Source: Actinomycetota bacterium
Lineage (GTDB): Bacteria > Actinomycetota > Humimicrobiia > Humimicrobiales > Humimicrobiaceae
Direction: 5' to 3'
DNA: 19,389 nucleotides
Assembly (NCBI GenBank): GCA_018399435.1
Contig: JAGYOJ010000007.1
Span: forward strand, 1-19,389
The translations under genes were made by a program, and so were the position numbers. The notes below the pieces were generated by a model. It worked only from the letters and a program-made list of their open reading frames with translations. It had not been told where the DNA came from and ran no database searches. Below are positions 8,065 through 15,929 of this stretch, one piece after another. Every line of letters begins with the position of its first letter. Position 1 is the stretch's first letter.

Positions 8065-9206
8065 ATGACAAAAAGAAAGCGATGGTGCTTGCTGCAGGCC
8101 TGGGAACAAGGCTTAGGCCTTTAACTGACTTAATATCAAAGCCAATGGCGCCAATTGTAAATAAACCGGTAATGGAACACATAATAGCGCTGCTTAAAAG
8201 ACATGGCTATAAGGATATTGTTTGCAATCTGCATTGGTATCCAGATGTCATAAAGAACCATTTCGGAAATGGCTCTAAATTTGGCGTAAATATAGAATAT
8301 TCTTTTGAAGAAGAACTACTGGGTACTGCCGGAGGAGTAAAAAATGTTGAAGATTTTTTTGAAGGGAATTCATTTATAGTTATAAGCGGAGATGCTTTAA
8401 CCGATGTTAATTTGGAGAAAGCCTACAATTTCCATAAGGAAAAAGGCGGAATATGCACCATGGTTTTAACGGAAGTGGATGACACTTCCCAGTATGGTGT
8501 AGTCCTGATAGATAATGATAAAAGGATTTACGGTTTCCAGGAAAAGCCATTAAGCGGAGAAGCAAAATCAAATTTGGCAAATAGCGGCATTTATTTTTTT
8601 GAGCCAGAGATTTTTAAATACATGCCTGAAAATAAGTTTTATGATTTTGGGAAAAATGTCTTTCCAAGCCTCTTGGATGAAAATATACCATATTATGGAT
8701 ATAAGCACAGCCAGTACTGGAATGACGTGGGAAGCCTGGATGAATACCAGCAGGGCAATTTTGATGCCCTTGAAGGCCATGTGCAAGTAAAGATTCCAGG
8801 AAAAGAAATAAAAGAAGGAGTATGGATAGGCAAAAACTGTAAAATAGAAAAAGATGTTATAATAATACCGCCAGTATGCATTGGAAATGATTGCACTATA
8901 AAAAAAGAAGCTAAATTATTTGGCCCTATAATTTTAGGCGACAATACTGTAGTGGACCAGAGGGCAGTGCTTTACCGGGGCATTAAATGGGGCAGCGGAT
9001 ATATTGGAAAGGATGCTTCATTAATCGGGGCCATAATTGGCTATGATACTAAAATTAAAGACAAGGCGTCTGTTCTGGAGAGAGCTGTAATAGGATCTAA
9101 AAGCGTGGTAGAAGATGGCATAATAATACATCCAAGTGTTAAAATAATGTCAAATGAAATTATTGACGTGGATAAAGCAAAAAGCCAGGGAGAAAAAGAA
9201 AAATAA
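8061..9206 (+). CDS. Sugar-1-phosphate nucleotidyltransferase, mannose-1-phosphate guanylyltransferase-like (copy 2)
   Basis: A second NDP-sugar pyrophosphorylase-like protein of 381 aa. The nucleotide-binding LAAGLGTRLRP is at residues 10-20, Lys27 in SKPMAP follows, and the metal-binding Asp111 is in SGDALTD. QEKPL and YWNDVG are later family landmarks. From about residue 255 it has hexapeptide repeats (IGKNCKI, IGNDCTI, LGDNTVV) of a left-handed beta-helix. It resembles the N-terminal part of the long guanylyltransferase-phosphohexomutase fusions seen in some bacteria, but has no mutase domain. It overlaps mtnA by ATGA and has GGAGGT 5 nt upstream. It differs clearly from copy 1 in the nucleotide-binding loop (AAGLGTR against GGKGTR), so it may use another sugar or nucleotide, such as glucose-1-P. 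The substrate cannot be read from sequence. Confidence 0.8.
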   Translation: MNDKKKAMVLAAGLGTRLRPLTDLISKPMAPIVNKPVMEHIIALLKRHGYKDIVCNLHWYPDVIKNHFGNGSKFGVNIEYSFEEELLGTAGGVKNVEDFFEGNSFIVISGDALTDVNLEKAYNFHKEKGGICTMVLTEVDDTSQYGVVLIDNDKRIYGFQEKPLSGEAKSNLANSGIYFFEPEIFKYMPENKFYDFGKNVFPSLLDENIPYYGYKHSQYWNDVGSLDEYQQGNFDALEGHVQVKIPGKEIKEGVWIGKNCKIEKDVIIIPPVCIGNDCTIKKEAKLFGPIILGDNTVVDQRAVLYRGIKWGSGYIGKDASLIGAIIGYDTKIKDKASVLERAVIGSKSVVEDGIIIHPSVKIMSNEIIDVDKAKSQGEKEK

Positions 9207-9210
9207 TTTT

Positions 9211-9882
9211 GTGGAAAACAATTTAATAAAAGCTGCTAAAGATATAATTTTACCCCCTGTATGCCCTATTTGTGGTAATATAAATACAAAGTTGATTTGC
9301 AGTGATTGTAAATCAAAAATTAAAAAATTAATAGATGTATGTGATTTTTGTGGCGCTCCTAAAAACTCAGAAAAATGCCTTTATTGCAGGGATAAAAATT
9401 TTTATTTCTACAGGCTTAGGAGCTATTGTGTATATGGGGGAGCAATAAAAAAAATTTTATATAAATACAAACAGCAAAAAAATTACAACTTAAAAAAAGT
9501 TCTGGCTGGTTTTTTAGAAGAGCTATATATCAAAAATTTTAGCAGCGGGAATATAAGCTATATTGAAGGAATACCCGGAAATCATATAGAATATATTTGC
9601 AGTGAACTTGAAACTAAATTAAATATACCTTATTCTAACAACTTAAAAAAAATTAGGGCTACAAAAAAACAAAAGGAACTGGATTTTTCTGCCAGGTCTT
9701 TTAACCTTGAAGACTCTTTTAAGCTTAAGGATTGCCTGAAAGTACATGGGAAAAACGTGCTTTTAATTGATGATATATTTACTACCGGAAGCACATTAAA
9801 CCAGGCAAGCAAAGTTTTAAAGGACGCAGGGGCTAATAAAATCTTTGCGCTAACTGTAGCCAGGAGCTTTAAGCAAATATGA
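9211..9882 (+). CDS. ComF-family phosphoribosyltransferase-like protein, divergent
   Basis: ComF-like proteins pair an N-terminal zinc-binding region with a type I phosphoribosyltransferase domain; some act in DNA uptake, but the reaction is mostly unknown. Numbered from the GTG at 9211 (223 aa), the first cysteines form CPICG and CSDC, followed by CDFCG and CLYC, enough for two zinc clusters. The PRPP-binding loop VLLIDDIFTTGST lies near residue 182. The usual VPxHxxRxRxRGFNQ segment is replaced by a shorter, unlike stretch (IEGIPGNHIEYIC), so activity may differ. The reading frame is open back to ATG 9154 (242 aa), but that would overlap the previous gene by 53 nt and add a basic stretch unusual for the family. 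The ribosome binding site is poor for either start. The gene is visibly richer in A-runs than its neighbours. Confidence 0.72.
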   Translation: MENNLIKAAKDIILPPVCPICGNINTKLICSDCKSKIKKLIDVCDFCGAPKNSEKCLYCRDKNFYFYRLRSYCVYGGAIKKILYKYKQQKNYNLKKVLAGFLEELYIKNFSSGNISYIEGIPGNHIEYICSELETKLNIPYSNNLKKIRATKKQKELDFSARSFNLEDSFKLKDCLKVHGKNVLLIDDIFTTGSTLNQASKVLKDAGANKIFALTVARSFKQI

Positions 9883-10085
9883 AAAAGATAGAGGGCAGAG
9901 TAAAATGGTTCAGCCCTGAAAAGGGATTTGGGTTTATAGAAAGTGAAAATATGGACAATATTTTTGTCCATTATAGCTCAATTAGGTCAAACGGCTTTAA
10001 AAGTTTAGAAAAGGGGCAGGTGGTATATTTTAATTTGGGCCGGGATGACAGGGGCAATATTGCAAAAGATGTTGAGATAAAATAA
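9879..10085 (+). CDS. Cold-shock-domain protein (CspA family)
   Basis: A 68-aa single cold-shock-domain protein that binds single-stranded RNA or DNA, typically as an RNA chaperone. The N-terminal GRVKWFSPEKGFGFIE carries the RNP1-type aromatics (Trp and the KGFGFI core), and NIFVHYSSI is the RNP2-like strand. The length is normal for CspA-type proteins. It overlaps the ComF-like gene by 4 nt (ATGA) and is followed after 9 nt by the hibernation factor gene. It is therefore probably expressed as part of an operon, not from the long-leader cold-inducible arrangement of E. coli cspA. There is no obvious cold-shock leader upstream, since the upstream DNA is coding. Confidence 0.92.
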   Translation: MKKIEGRVKWFSPEKGFGFIESENMDNIFVHYSSIRSNGFKSLEKGQVVYFNLGRDDRGNIAKDVEIK

Positions 10086-10094
10086 GGAGGGAAC

Positions 10095-10631
10095 ATGGAG
10101 TTTAAAATTAAAAGCAAAAACATGGAGATTGATGACAAGATTAGGCAGTATGCTGAAAAGAAAATAAAGGATAGAGTGGTAAAATTCCTTGATAAGGTCA
10201 TAGAGATAGAGTTAAAATTAACATTTGAGAAGAACCCGAGAATAACTGAAAATAATTTAGCAGAGGTTACCATATACACGGCAGGCACTGTCATTAGGGC
10301 AGAGGATTCAGGCGTAGATACATACTCTGCAATAGATAAAGTTAATGAAAAATTGGAAAGGCAAGTTAAAAAATTTAAGGATAAGAGGATACAGAGGGGA
10401 AGGCACCAGCCTAATAAGAGTAATGCAAGCGTGGACCAAAAGATAAGAAACCAGATTGTTAAAACAAAAACCTTTATAATGAAACCCATGACTCCCGAAG
10501 AAGCGGTAATGCAGATGGAGCTTATAGGGCATGATTTCTTTGTCTTTATAAGCTCTGAGACAGGAGAAACTGCCGTAGTATATAAAAGGAAGGATAGAAA
10601 TTATGGGTTAATTGAGCCCACAATAGAATAA
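10095..10631 (+). CDS. hpf: Ribosome hibernation promoting factor, long form
   Basis: A 178-aa protein of the HPF/RaiA (S30AE) family. The N-terminal about 100 residues form the S30AE domain (MEFKIKSKNMEIDDKIRQY start), which binds near the decoding and tRNA sites of the 30S subunit. After a basic linker, the C-terminal domain from about residue 125 contains KPMTPEEAVMQMELIGHDFF and YKRKDRNYGLIEP. This tail is the long-HPF dimerisation domain that joins two 70S ribosomes into inactive 100S dimers in stationary phase or starvation. A strong AGGAGGG precedes the ATG by a few bases. The next gene is secA, 16 nt later; hpf-secA adjacency is common in Gram-positive lineages. Confidence 0.93.
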   Translation: MEFKIKSKNMEIDDKIRQYAEKKIKDRVVKFLDKVIEIELKLTFEKNPRITENNLAEVTIYTAGTVIRAEDSGVDTYSAIDKVNEKLERQVKKFKDKRIQRGRHQPNKSNASVDQKIRNQIVKTKTFIMKPMTPEEAVMQMELIGHDFFVFISSETGETAVVYKRKDRNYGLIEPTIE

Positions 10632-10647
10632 ACTAGGTGATTAATAT

Positions 10648-13167
10648 ATGTTTGAAAAACTTGGAAACTTACTAAAATTTGGAGAAGGCAAAAAATTAAA
10701 ACAATACGAAGAGCTGGTAAGCAAAGTAAATGAACTGGAAGAAGAAATCAGTAGCTTGCCGGATGAAAAGTTAGCTAAAAAAACTGAAGAATTTAAAAAA
10801 AGGTTTGATAATGGGGAAAGCCTCTCCTCAATCATGCCTGAAGCTTTTGCAGCGGTAAGGGAAGTAGCAAAAAGGACCCTAAATATGAGGCATTTTGATG
10901 TGCAGATAATAGGCGGAGCAGTTTTATTTGAAGGAAAGATTGCAGAAATGAAAACTGGCGAGGGTAAAACCTTAGTGGCTACACTTCCAGTATACCTAAA
11001 CTCTTTTACCGGCAAAAGCACCCATCTTGTAACGGTAAATGACTATCTTGCAAAAAGGGATAGCCAGTGGATGGGAAAAATTTATGATTTTCTTGGATTA
11101 GAGGTAGGCTTGCTGCAAAATGAGATGCCAAAGGAAGAAAAAAAGAAGCAGTATGCAGCAGATGTAGTTTATGGTACCAATAATGAATTTGGCTTTGATT
11201 ACCTCCGGGATAATATGGTAATAAGTAAAGACAATATGGTACAAAGAGGCCACCCTTATGCCATAATTGATGAGGTTGACAGCATCCTAATTGATGAAGC
11301 AAGAACCCCCCTTATAATATCTGGAGTGGCAACAGGGACAACCAAGCTATATAAGAGATTTGCGCAGCTTGTCCCCAATTTGAAAGAAGGGGAGGACTTT
11401 GAAATTGATGAAAAGGCAAGAAGCGTTTCTTTGACTGAAGAAGGGGTTGAAAGGGTAGAAAACATCACGGGCATTGAAAACCTTTATGACCCTTCCAATT
11501 ATATGATTATCCATGCGCTTAACCAATCGCTGAAAGCCAAATATTTGTTTAAAAATGAAGTAGACTATATTTTAAAGGACGGTCAGGTAATTATAGTTGA
11601 TGAATTTACGGGCAGGCTTATGCCGGGCAGAAGGTATAGCGAAGGCCTGCACCAGGCTATTGAAGCAAAAGAAGGAGTTAAAATAAGGGATGAAAACCAG
11701 ACCCTTGCCACTATAACCATACAAAATTATTTTAGGATGTATGACAAGCTTTCAGGAATGACTGGTACTGCAATTACTGAGGCAAAAGAATTCAGGGAAA
11801 TCTATGGCCTGGAAACTGTTGTAATTCCAACAAATAAGCCATTGATAAGAGATAAGCTTGCTGACCTTATATACAAATCTGAAGCCACAAAGTTTGAGAA
11901 AGTGGCAGATGATATAGAAGAAAGATACAATAAGGGGCAGCCCGTGCTGGTTGGAACAATATCCATTGAAAAGTCAGAAAGGCTTTCTAAAATCCTTAAA
12001 AAAAGGGGAATCCCGCATAATGTATTGAATGCAAAATATCATGAAAAAGAGGCAGAAATAATTGCAGATGCAGGCCAGGAGGGGGCTGTAACCATAGCCA
12101 CCAATATGGCCGGCAGGGGCACAGACATTATATTAGGGGATGGAGTCCCCGGTCTTGGAGGTTTGCATGTTTTAGGCACAGAAAGGCATGAAAGCAGGAG
12201 AATAGACAATCAGCTAAGGGGCAGGAGCGGCAGGCAGGGAGATCCCGGGTCAAGCCAATTCTATCTTAGCACTGAAGACGATCTTTTAAGGCTGTTTGGA
12301 TCAGACAGGATGCATGCCATTATGCAGACATTTAACCTTCCAGAAGATATGCCCATACAGCATAATATGATTAATAGGGCTGTAGAAAACGCGCAAAGGC
12401 AGGTAGAATCAAGAAATTTTGAGATGAGAAAACATGTGCTTGAATATGATGATGTAATGAATAAGCAAAGAGAAATTATCTATGCTAAAAGGAGAAAGCT
12501 TTTAGATGAGGAGAACCTGAAAGAGACTGCAATAAGTATGATAAAAGAAACTATTGATGAAAGCGTGGATTTTCATGTTAATCCAAATGAATATCCTGAA
12601 AATTGGGATCTGGAAGGCCTTTCTACTTTCCTTCAGCCTATTTTTGGGCAAGAGGTTATTGGAAAAATTGACCTGGAAAGCATAGATATAAAATCTTTAA
12701 AAGAGCGCATTAAGGAAAATGCATTAAAGATTTATAAGGAAAGGGAAGAAGAATTTGGCCCGGAAGTTCTAAGGAAGCTTGAAAGAATAGTGATGCTTAA
12801 TGTAATTGATAACAGGTGGAGAGAGCATTTGCTTGAAATGGATTACCTTAAAGAAGGTATTGGCTTGAGGGCTATTGCCCAAAGGGATCCGCTTGTTGAA
12901 TACAAGCAAGAAGCATTCCAGCTTTTTAAGGGCCTTATCGCAGACATAAAGGCAGATACGGTAAAACTTTTATACAATGCAAAAATTTCTACTGAAAAAG
13001 AGCAGGCTAAAGAAAGGAAAACAGTTTACGCCAATGTTTCTACAAGCGGCCCTAAAAAGACTACAGAGCCTGTTAAAAATGCCGGGGCCGGGAAGAAAAA
13101 AGTAGGAAGAAATGACCCCTGCCCATGCGGAAGCGGGAAAAAATATAAGAAGTGTTGCGGAAGGTAG
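10648..13167 (+). CDS. secA: Preprotein translocase ATPase SecA
   Basis: Motor ATPase that pushes unfolded preproteins through the SecYEG channel at the inner face of the membrane. The 839-aa protein has Walker A MKTGEGKT (101-108) in the first nucleotide-binding fold and Walker B IIDEVD (206-211). The SecA signature around VNDYLAKRD (130-138) and the later TNMAGRGTDI and LRGRSGRQGDPG motifs of the second fold are present. The C-terminus is a complete SEC-C zinc finger (DPCPCGSGKKYKKCC), which in other bacteria binds SecB or ribosomes. Length is typical of Gram-positive-type SecA. AGGTGA at 10635-10640 lies 7 nt before the ATG. prfB starts 5 nt after the stop. Confidence 0.97.
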   Translation: MFEKLGNLLKFGEGKKLKQYEELVSKVNELEEEISSLPDEKLAKKTEEFKKRFDNGESLSSIMPEAFAAVREVAKRTLNMRHFDVQIIGGAVLFEGKIAEMKTGEGKTLVATLPVYLNSFTGKSTHLVTVNDYLAKRDSQWMGKIYDFLGLEVGLLQNEMPKEEKKKQYAADVVYGTNNEFGFDYLRDNMVISKDNMVQRGHPYAIIDEVDSILIDEARTPLIISGVATGTTKLYKRFAQLVPNLKEGEDFEIDEKARSVSLTEEGVERVENITGIENLYDPSNYMIIHALNQSLKAKYLFKNEVDYILKDGQVIIVDEFTGRLMPGRRYSEGLHQAIEAKEGVKIRDENQTLATITIQNYFRMYDKLSGMTGTAITEAKEFREIYGLETVVIPTNKPLIRDKLADLIYKSEATKFEKVADDIEERYNKGQPVLVGTISIEKSERLSKILKKRGIPHNVLNAKYHEKEAEIIADAGQEGAVTIATNMAGRGTDIILGDGVPGLGGLHVLGTERHESRRIDNQLRGRSGRQGDPGSSQFYLSTEDDLLRLFGSDRMHAIMQTFNLPEDMPIQHNMINRAVENAQRQVESRNFEMRKHVLEYDDVMNKQREIIYAKRRKLLDEENLKETAISMIKETIDESVDFHVNPNEYPENWDLEGLSTFLQPIFGQEVIGKIDLESIDIKSLKERIKENALKIYKEREEEFGPEVLRKLERIVMLNVIDNRWREHLLEMDYLKEGIGLRAIAQRDPLVEYKQEAFQLFKGLIADIKADTVKLLYNAKISTEKEQAKERKTVYANVSTSGPKKTTEPVKNAGAGKKKVGRNDPCPCGSGKKYKKCCGR

Positions 13168-13172
13168 TATTT

Positions 13173-14277
13173 ATGTTAGAAGATTATAAAAATGAATACC
13201 AGAATTTAAAAGAAAAGCTCGTTTTCTTGAGGGATTGTCTTTGAGGTGGATAAAAAGAAAGAAAGGATTGAAAAACTCCAAAAGCAAACCGTGAAAACTG
13301 ATTTTTGGAATAATCAGGAAAGGGCACAAAAAATAATACAGGAAATTAATGGCCTAAAAGAGGTAACCGGCTCAATAGAAGAAATTGAAGAAAAAATTGA
13401 AAATATCGAGCTGGCTTTTGAGATACTTGCCTCAGAGGAAGATGAAAAATTGGAAAAAGAATTATCATCAAATATAGATTCATTAAAAAAACTACTAAAA
13501 GATATAGAAGAAAAGGCAATACTCGGCGGGAAATATGACGGTTATCCCGCTGTGCTGAATATCCATCCGGGAGCTGGAGGGACTGAATCCCAGGACTGGG
13601 CTGAGATGCTTTTTAGGATGTATAAAATGTGGATGGAAAAGAAAGGCTTTAAGTATAGAATAATAGATTACCAGGCTGGGGATGAAGCAGGCATAAAAAA
13701 TATAACCCTAACTGTTAAAGGCAAGAATGCCTACGGCCTTCTAAAGTCCGAGAAGGGCATCCATAGGCTGGTAAGAATTTCTCCTTTTGATTCTTCAAAA
13801 AGGAGGCATACATCTTTTGCTTCTGTTGATGTTATTCCATTATTTGATAAAGAAATAGATATTGAGATTAATAAAGATGAATTAAATATTGAGACATATA
13901 GGTCTAGCGGTGCTGGGGGCCAGCACGTAAATGTCACTGATTCTGCAGTAAGGATTACACATGTACCTACCAATACTGTAGTCCAATGCCAGGACGAAAG
14001 GTCGCAAATCCTTAACAGGCAAACTGCATTACAGATATTAAAATCAAAGCTTTATGAGCTAGAGCTTGAAAAAAAACAAGAAGAGATAAATAAAGTAAGG
14101 GGAGAAAAGAAGGATATAGGTTGGGGCAATCAAATAAGGAGCTATGTGCTCCAGCCATATCAAATGATTAAAGACCATAGGACTGGAGTAGAAGTTGGAG
14201 ATGTAGATTCGGTCTTGGATGGAAATATAGATAAATTTATAAGGGGTTATCTTGAAAAAATTTTAGCCAGAGGGTAA
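13173..14277 (+). CDS. prfB: Peptide chain release factor 2, expressed by programmed +1 frameshift
   Basis: RF2 reads UGA and UAA stop codons and triggers peptide release. Translation starts at ATG 13173 (GGAAGG 8 nt upstream, inside the secA end) and runs 23 codons to CTT, then meets an in-frame TGA. Skipping the T at 13242 gives GAG GTG GAT and the remaining 344 residues, for a 367-aa protein, close to the 365 aa of E. coli RF2. In full-length numbering, the stop-recognising tripeptide SPF is at 203-205 and the peptidyl-hydrolysis GGQ is at 248-250, two residues off the E. coli positions. High RF2 terminates at the TGA and low RF2 favours the frameshift, so the protein controls its own synthesis. 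A gene call starting at 13246 would miss the N-terminus. Confidence 0.95.
13229..13244 (+). promoter_or_regulatory. prfB programmed +1 frameshift site
   Basis: An internal Shine-Dalgarno-like GAGGG (13229-13233) is followed by the slippery CTT (13239-13241) and the in-frame TGA (13242-13244). In E. coli the order is AGG GGG TAT CTT TGA; here it is AGG GAT TGT CTT TGA, so AGG keeps the same codon position but the SD-like run is shorter. The base after TGA is G, whereas the E. coli site has C. Termination here at high RF2 levels is the known autoregulation. Confidence 0.93.
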
Positions 14278-14315
14278 ACTTCTATCAGTAAAATAATTTT
14301 TATTCTCTTTCCAAA

Positions 14316-15005
14316 ATGAATATGATTGAATTTAGAAATGTAACTAAAATATATGATGACAATACGGCAGCCTTAAAAAATATCAACCTGGTAATTAAAA
14401 AAGGGGAGTTTTTGTTTTTAGTGGGCCCTTCAGGTTCGGGGAAATCAACTTTTATTAAACTTTTAATTAAAGAATTTGAGTCTACTACCGGAACCATACA
14501 TGTAGCAGGCAGAAATATTTGCAAGCTTAAGACTGGAAGGGTGCCGCAGCTTAGGAGAAATATTGGATGTATTTTTCAGGATTTTAAGCTGCTTCCAAAT
14601 AAAACAGTTTATGAGAATGTGGCTTTTACCCTGGAAGTTATTGGGAAACCTTCTTATATTATAAAAGTGCAGGTTCCACAGGTATTAAAACTTGTAGGCC
14701 TGTACCAAAGAATAAATTCTTTCCCCCATCAATTATCGGGCGGAGAGCAGCAGAGAGTCTCTATTGCAAGGGCTTTTGTAAACAGGCCTCCCATACTTCT
14801 TGCTGACGAGCCCACCGGTAATTTAGACCCTACAACTTCAGATGGCATCATGAAGCTTTTATCGAGGATTAATTTAATTGGAACTACCGTGGTTATGGCC
14901 ACCCATGATAAAAGCGTTGTAAACTCTATGCGGAGGAGAGTTGTAGAGCTTGAAAATGGCGAGATAATAAGGGACCAAAAGAGAGGGGTATACGGCGAAC
15001 AATGA
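14316..15005 (+). CDS. ftsE: Cell-division ABC transporter ATP-binding protein FtsE
   Basis: Cytoplasmic ATPase of the FtsEX complex, which signals across the membrane to activate peptidoglycan hydrolases. The 229-aa protein has Walker A GPSGSGKST (37-45), a Q-loop in IFQDFKLLPNKTVYENV, the ABC signature LSGGEQQR, Walker B ILLADEPTGNLD and the H-loop MATHDK. FQDFKLLP and DEPTGNLD are characteristic of FtsE. The gene overlaps ftsX by ATGA, so the partners are translationally coupled. No Shine-Dalgarno is visible in the 38-nt, pyrimidine-rich gap after prfB. A second ATG at 14322 could also start the protein. Confidence 0.94.
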   Translation: MNMIEFRNVTKIYDDNTAALKNINLVIKKGEFLFLVGPSGSGKSTFIKLLIKEFESTTGTIHVAGRNICKLKTGRVPQLRRNIGCIFQDFKLLPNKTVYENVAFTLEVIGKPSYIIKVQVPQVLKLVGLYQRINSFPHQLSGGEQQRVSIARAFVNRPPILLADEPTGNLDPTTSDGIMKLLSRINLIGTTVVMATHDKSVVNSMRRRVVELENGEIIRDQKRGVYGEQ

Positions 15006-15907
15006 GGGCAAGATATTATTTTGGAGAGACCTTTGCAAATTTTAAAAGAAATTTCCTCATGGCTTTTACTGCCATAACTACAGTTGCAATTACCCTTTTT
15101 ATGGTGGGGCTGTTTTCAATTATTGTTTATGATGTTTTAGGAGTCCTAAATTCAATTAAGAGCCAGGTGGAAGTTGCAGTATATATGGAAGATAATATAT
15201 CTGATGAACTTAGGGTTTACCTCGAAGAAGAAATTAAAAGCTGGGATGAAATAGAAGACTTAAGGTTTATTTCTAAAGACAAAGCTTTAGAAAGGTTCAG
15301 GGAAGAAAATGAGGGAAGCGATATATTAAAAGAAATACAGGGCAATCCATTGCCTGCATCTTTTGAGATTACTTTAAGAGACCCTGAAAAAGTTAGCCAG
15401 GTTGCAGTAAGGTTTCTAAACAAGGATGGTGAATTCATTGAAGGCATAGATGATGTAATCTATGGGCAGAATTATGTGGATAAATTGTTTTCAATCATAG
15501 CTATTGTTGGAACCATTGCCATGTTAATTATAATAATGTTGCTTCTAGCAACCATAGTGCTAATTTATAATACAATCCGGCTGTCCATACATGCCAGGAG
15601 AAAAGAAATAGAAGTAATGAAGCTTGTGGGGGCTTCCAACTGGTTTGTAAGAATACCCTTTTTATTTGAAGGCTTTTTTGAAGGCTTTTTAGGCAGCCTA
15701 ATTGCAGGCATTATATTATATTTCTTATCAAAATTCCTGCTGATCAGGGGAGAAATGGCTTTAGTTGACACTATGAGGATAAAAGACTTAGCAATAGTTG
15801 GCAGCGGCGAAGTATCAGTTTATATTTATGTGGGTTTAATAGTCCTGGGCGTTTTAGTGGGCCTTATAAGCAGCGCATTAGCTTTGCGCCGCTACCTAAA
15901 GGTGTAA
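15002..15907 (+). CDS. ftsX: Cell-division ABC transporter permease FtsX
   Basis: Integral membrane partner of FtsE, 301 aa. Hydrophobicity suggests four membrane segments at about residues 18-44, 162-192, 216-248 and 273-296. A large extracytoplasmic domain lies between the first two; in known FtsX proteins it contacts the periplasmic or extracellular hydrolase or its activator. The HARRKEIEVMKLVGAS segment just after the second membrane segment is typical of the FtsX/MacB permease family and likely contacts FtsE. Length and layout match FtsX. The gene for a coiled-coil M23 peptidase, the probable target, begins 22 nt after the stop. Confidence 0.93.
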   Translation: MRARYYFGETFANFKRNFLMAFTAITTVAITLFMVGLFSIIVYDVLGVLNSIKSQVEVAVYMEDNISDELRVYLEEEIKSWDEIEDLRFISKDKALERFREENEGSDILKEIQGNPLPASFEITLRDPEKVSQVAVRFLNKDGEFIEGIDDVIYGQNYVDKLFSIIAIVGTIAMLIIIMLLLATIVLIYNTIRLSIHARRKEIEVMKLVGASNWFVRIPFLFEGFFEGFLGSLIAGIILYFLSKFLLIRGEMALVDTMRIKDLAIVGSGEVSVYIYVGLIVLGVLVGLISSALALRRYLKV

Positions 15908-15929
15908 AAGGAGTTTTTTATAGCTTTTT

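Noticed and set aside
9971..10489. Long antisense reading frame (172 aa) opposite the csp and hpf genes
   Set aside because: It is the complement of two well-conserved genes; its leucine/serine-rich composition is what AT-rich antisense DNA gives. No ribosome binding site is convincing.
10641..11021. Antisense reading frame opposite the secA start
   Set aside because: It mirrors strongly conserved secA sequence and has no recognisable motif.
13173..13244. prfB as a frameshifted pseudogene
   Set aside because: The break is at the classic CTT TGA site with an upstream SD-like sequence, and the protein in the +1 frame is complete with SPF and GGQ.
14278..14315. Possible terminator between prfB and ftsE
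   Set aside because: The AT-rich AAAATAA/TTTATT pairing is short, imperfect and lacks a GC stem with a U-run.
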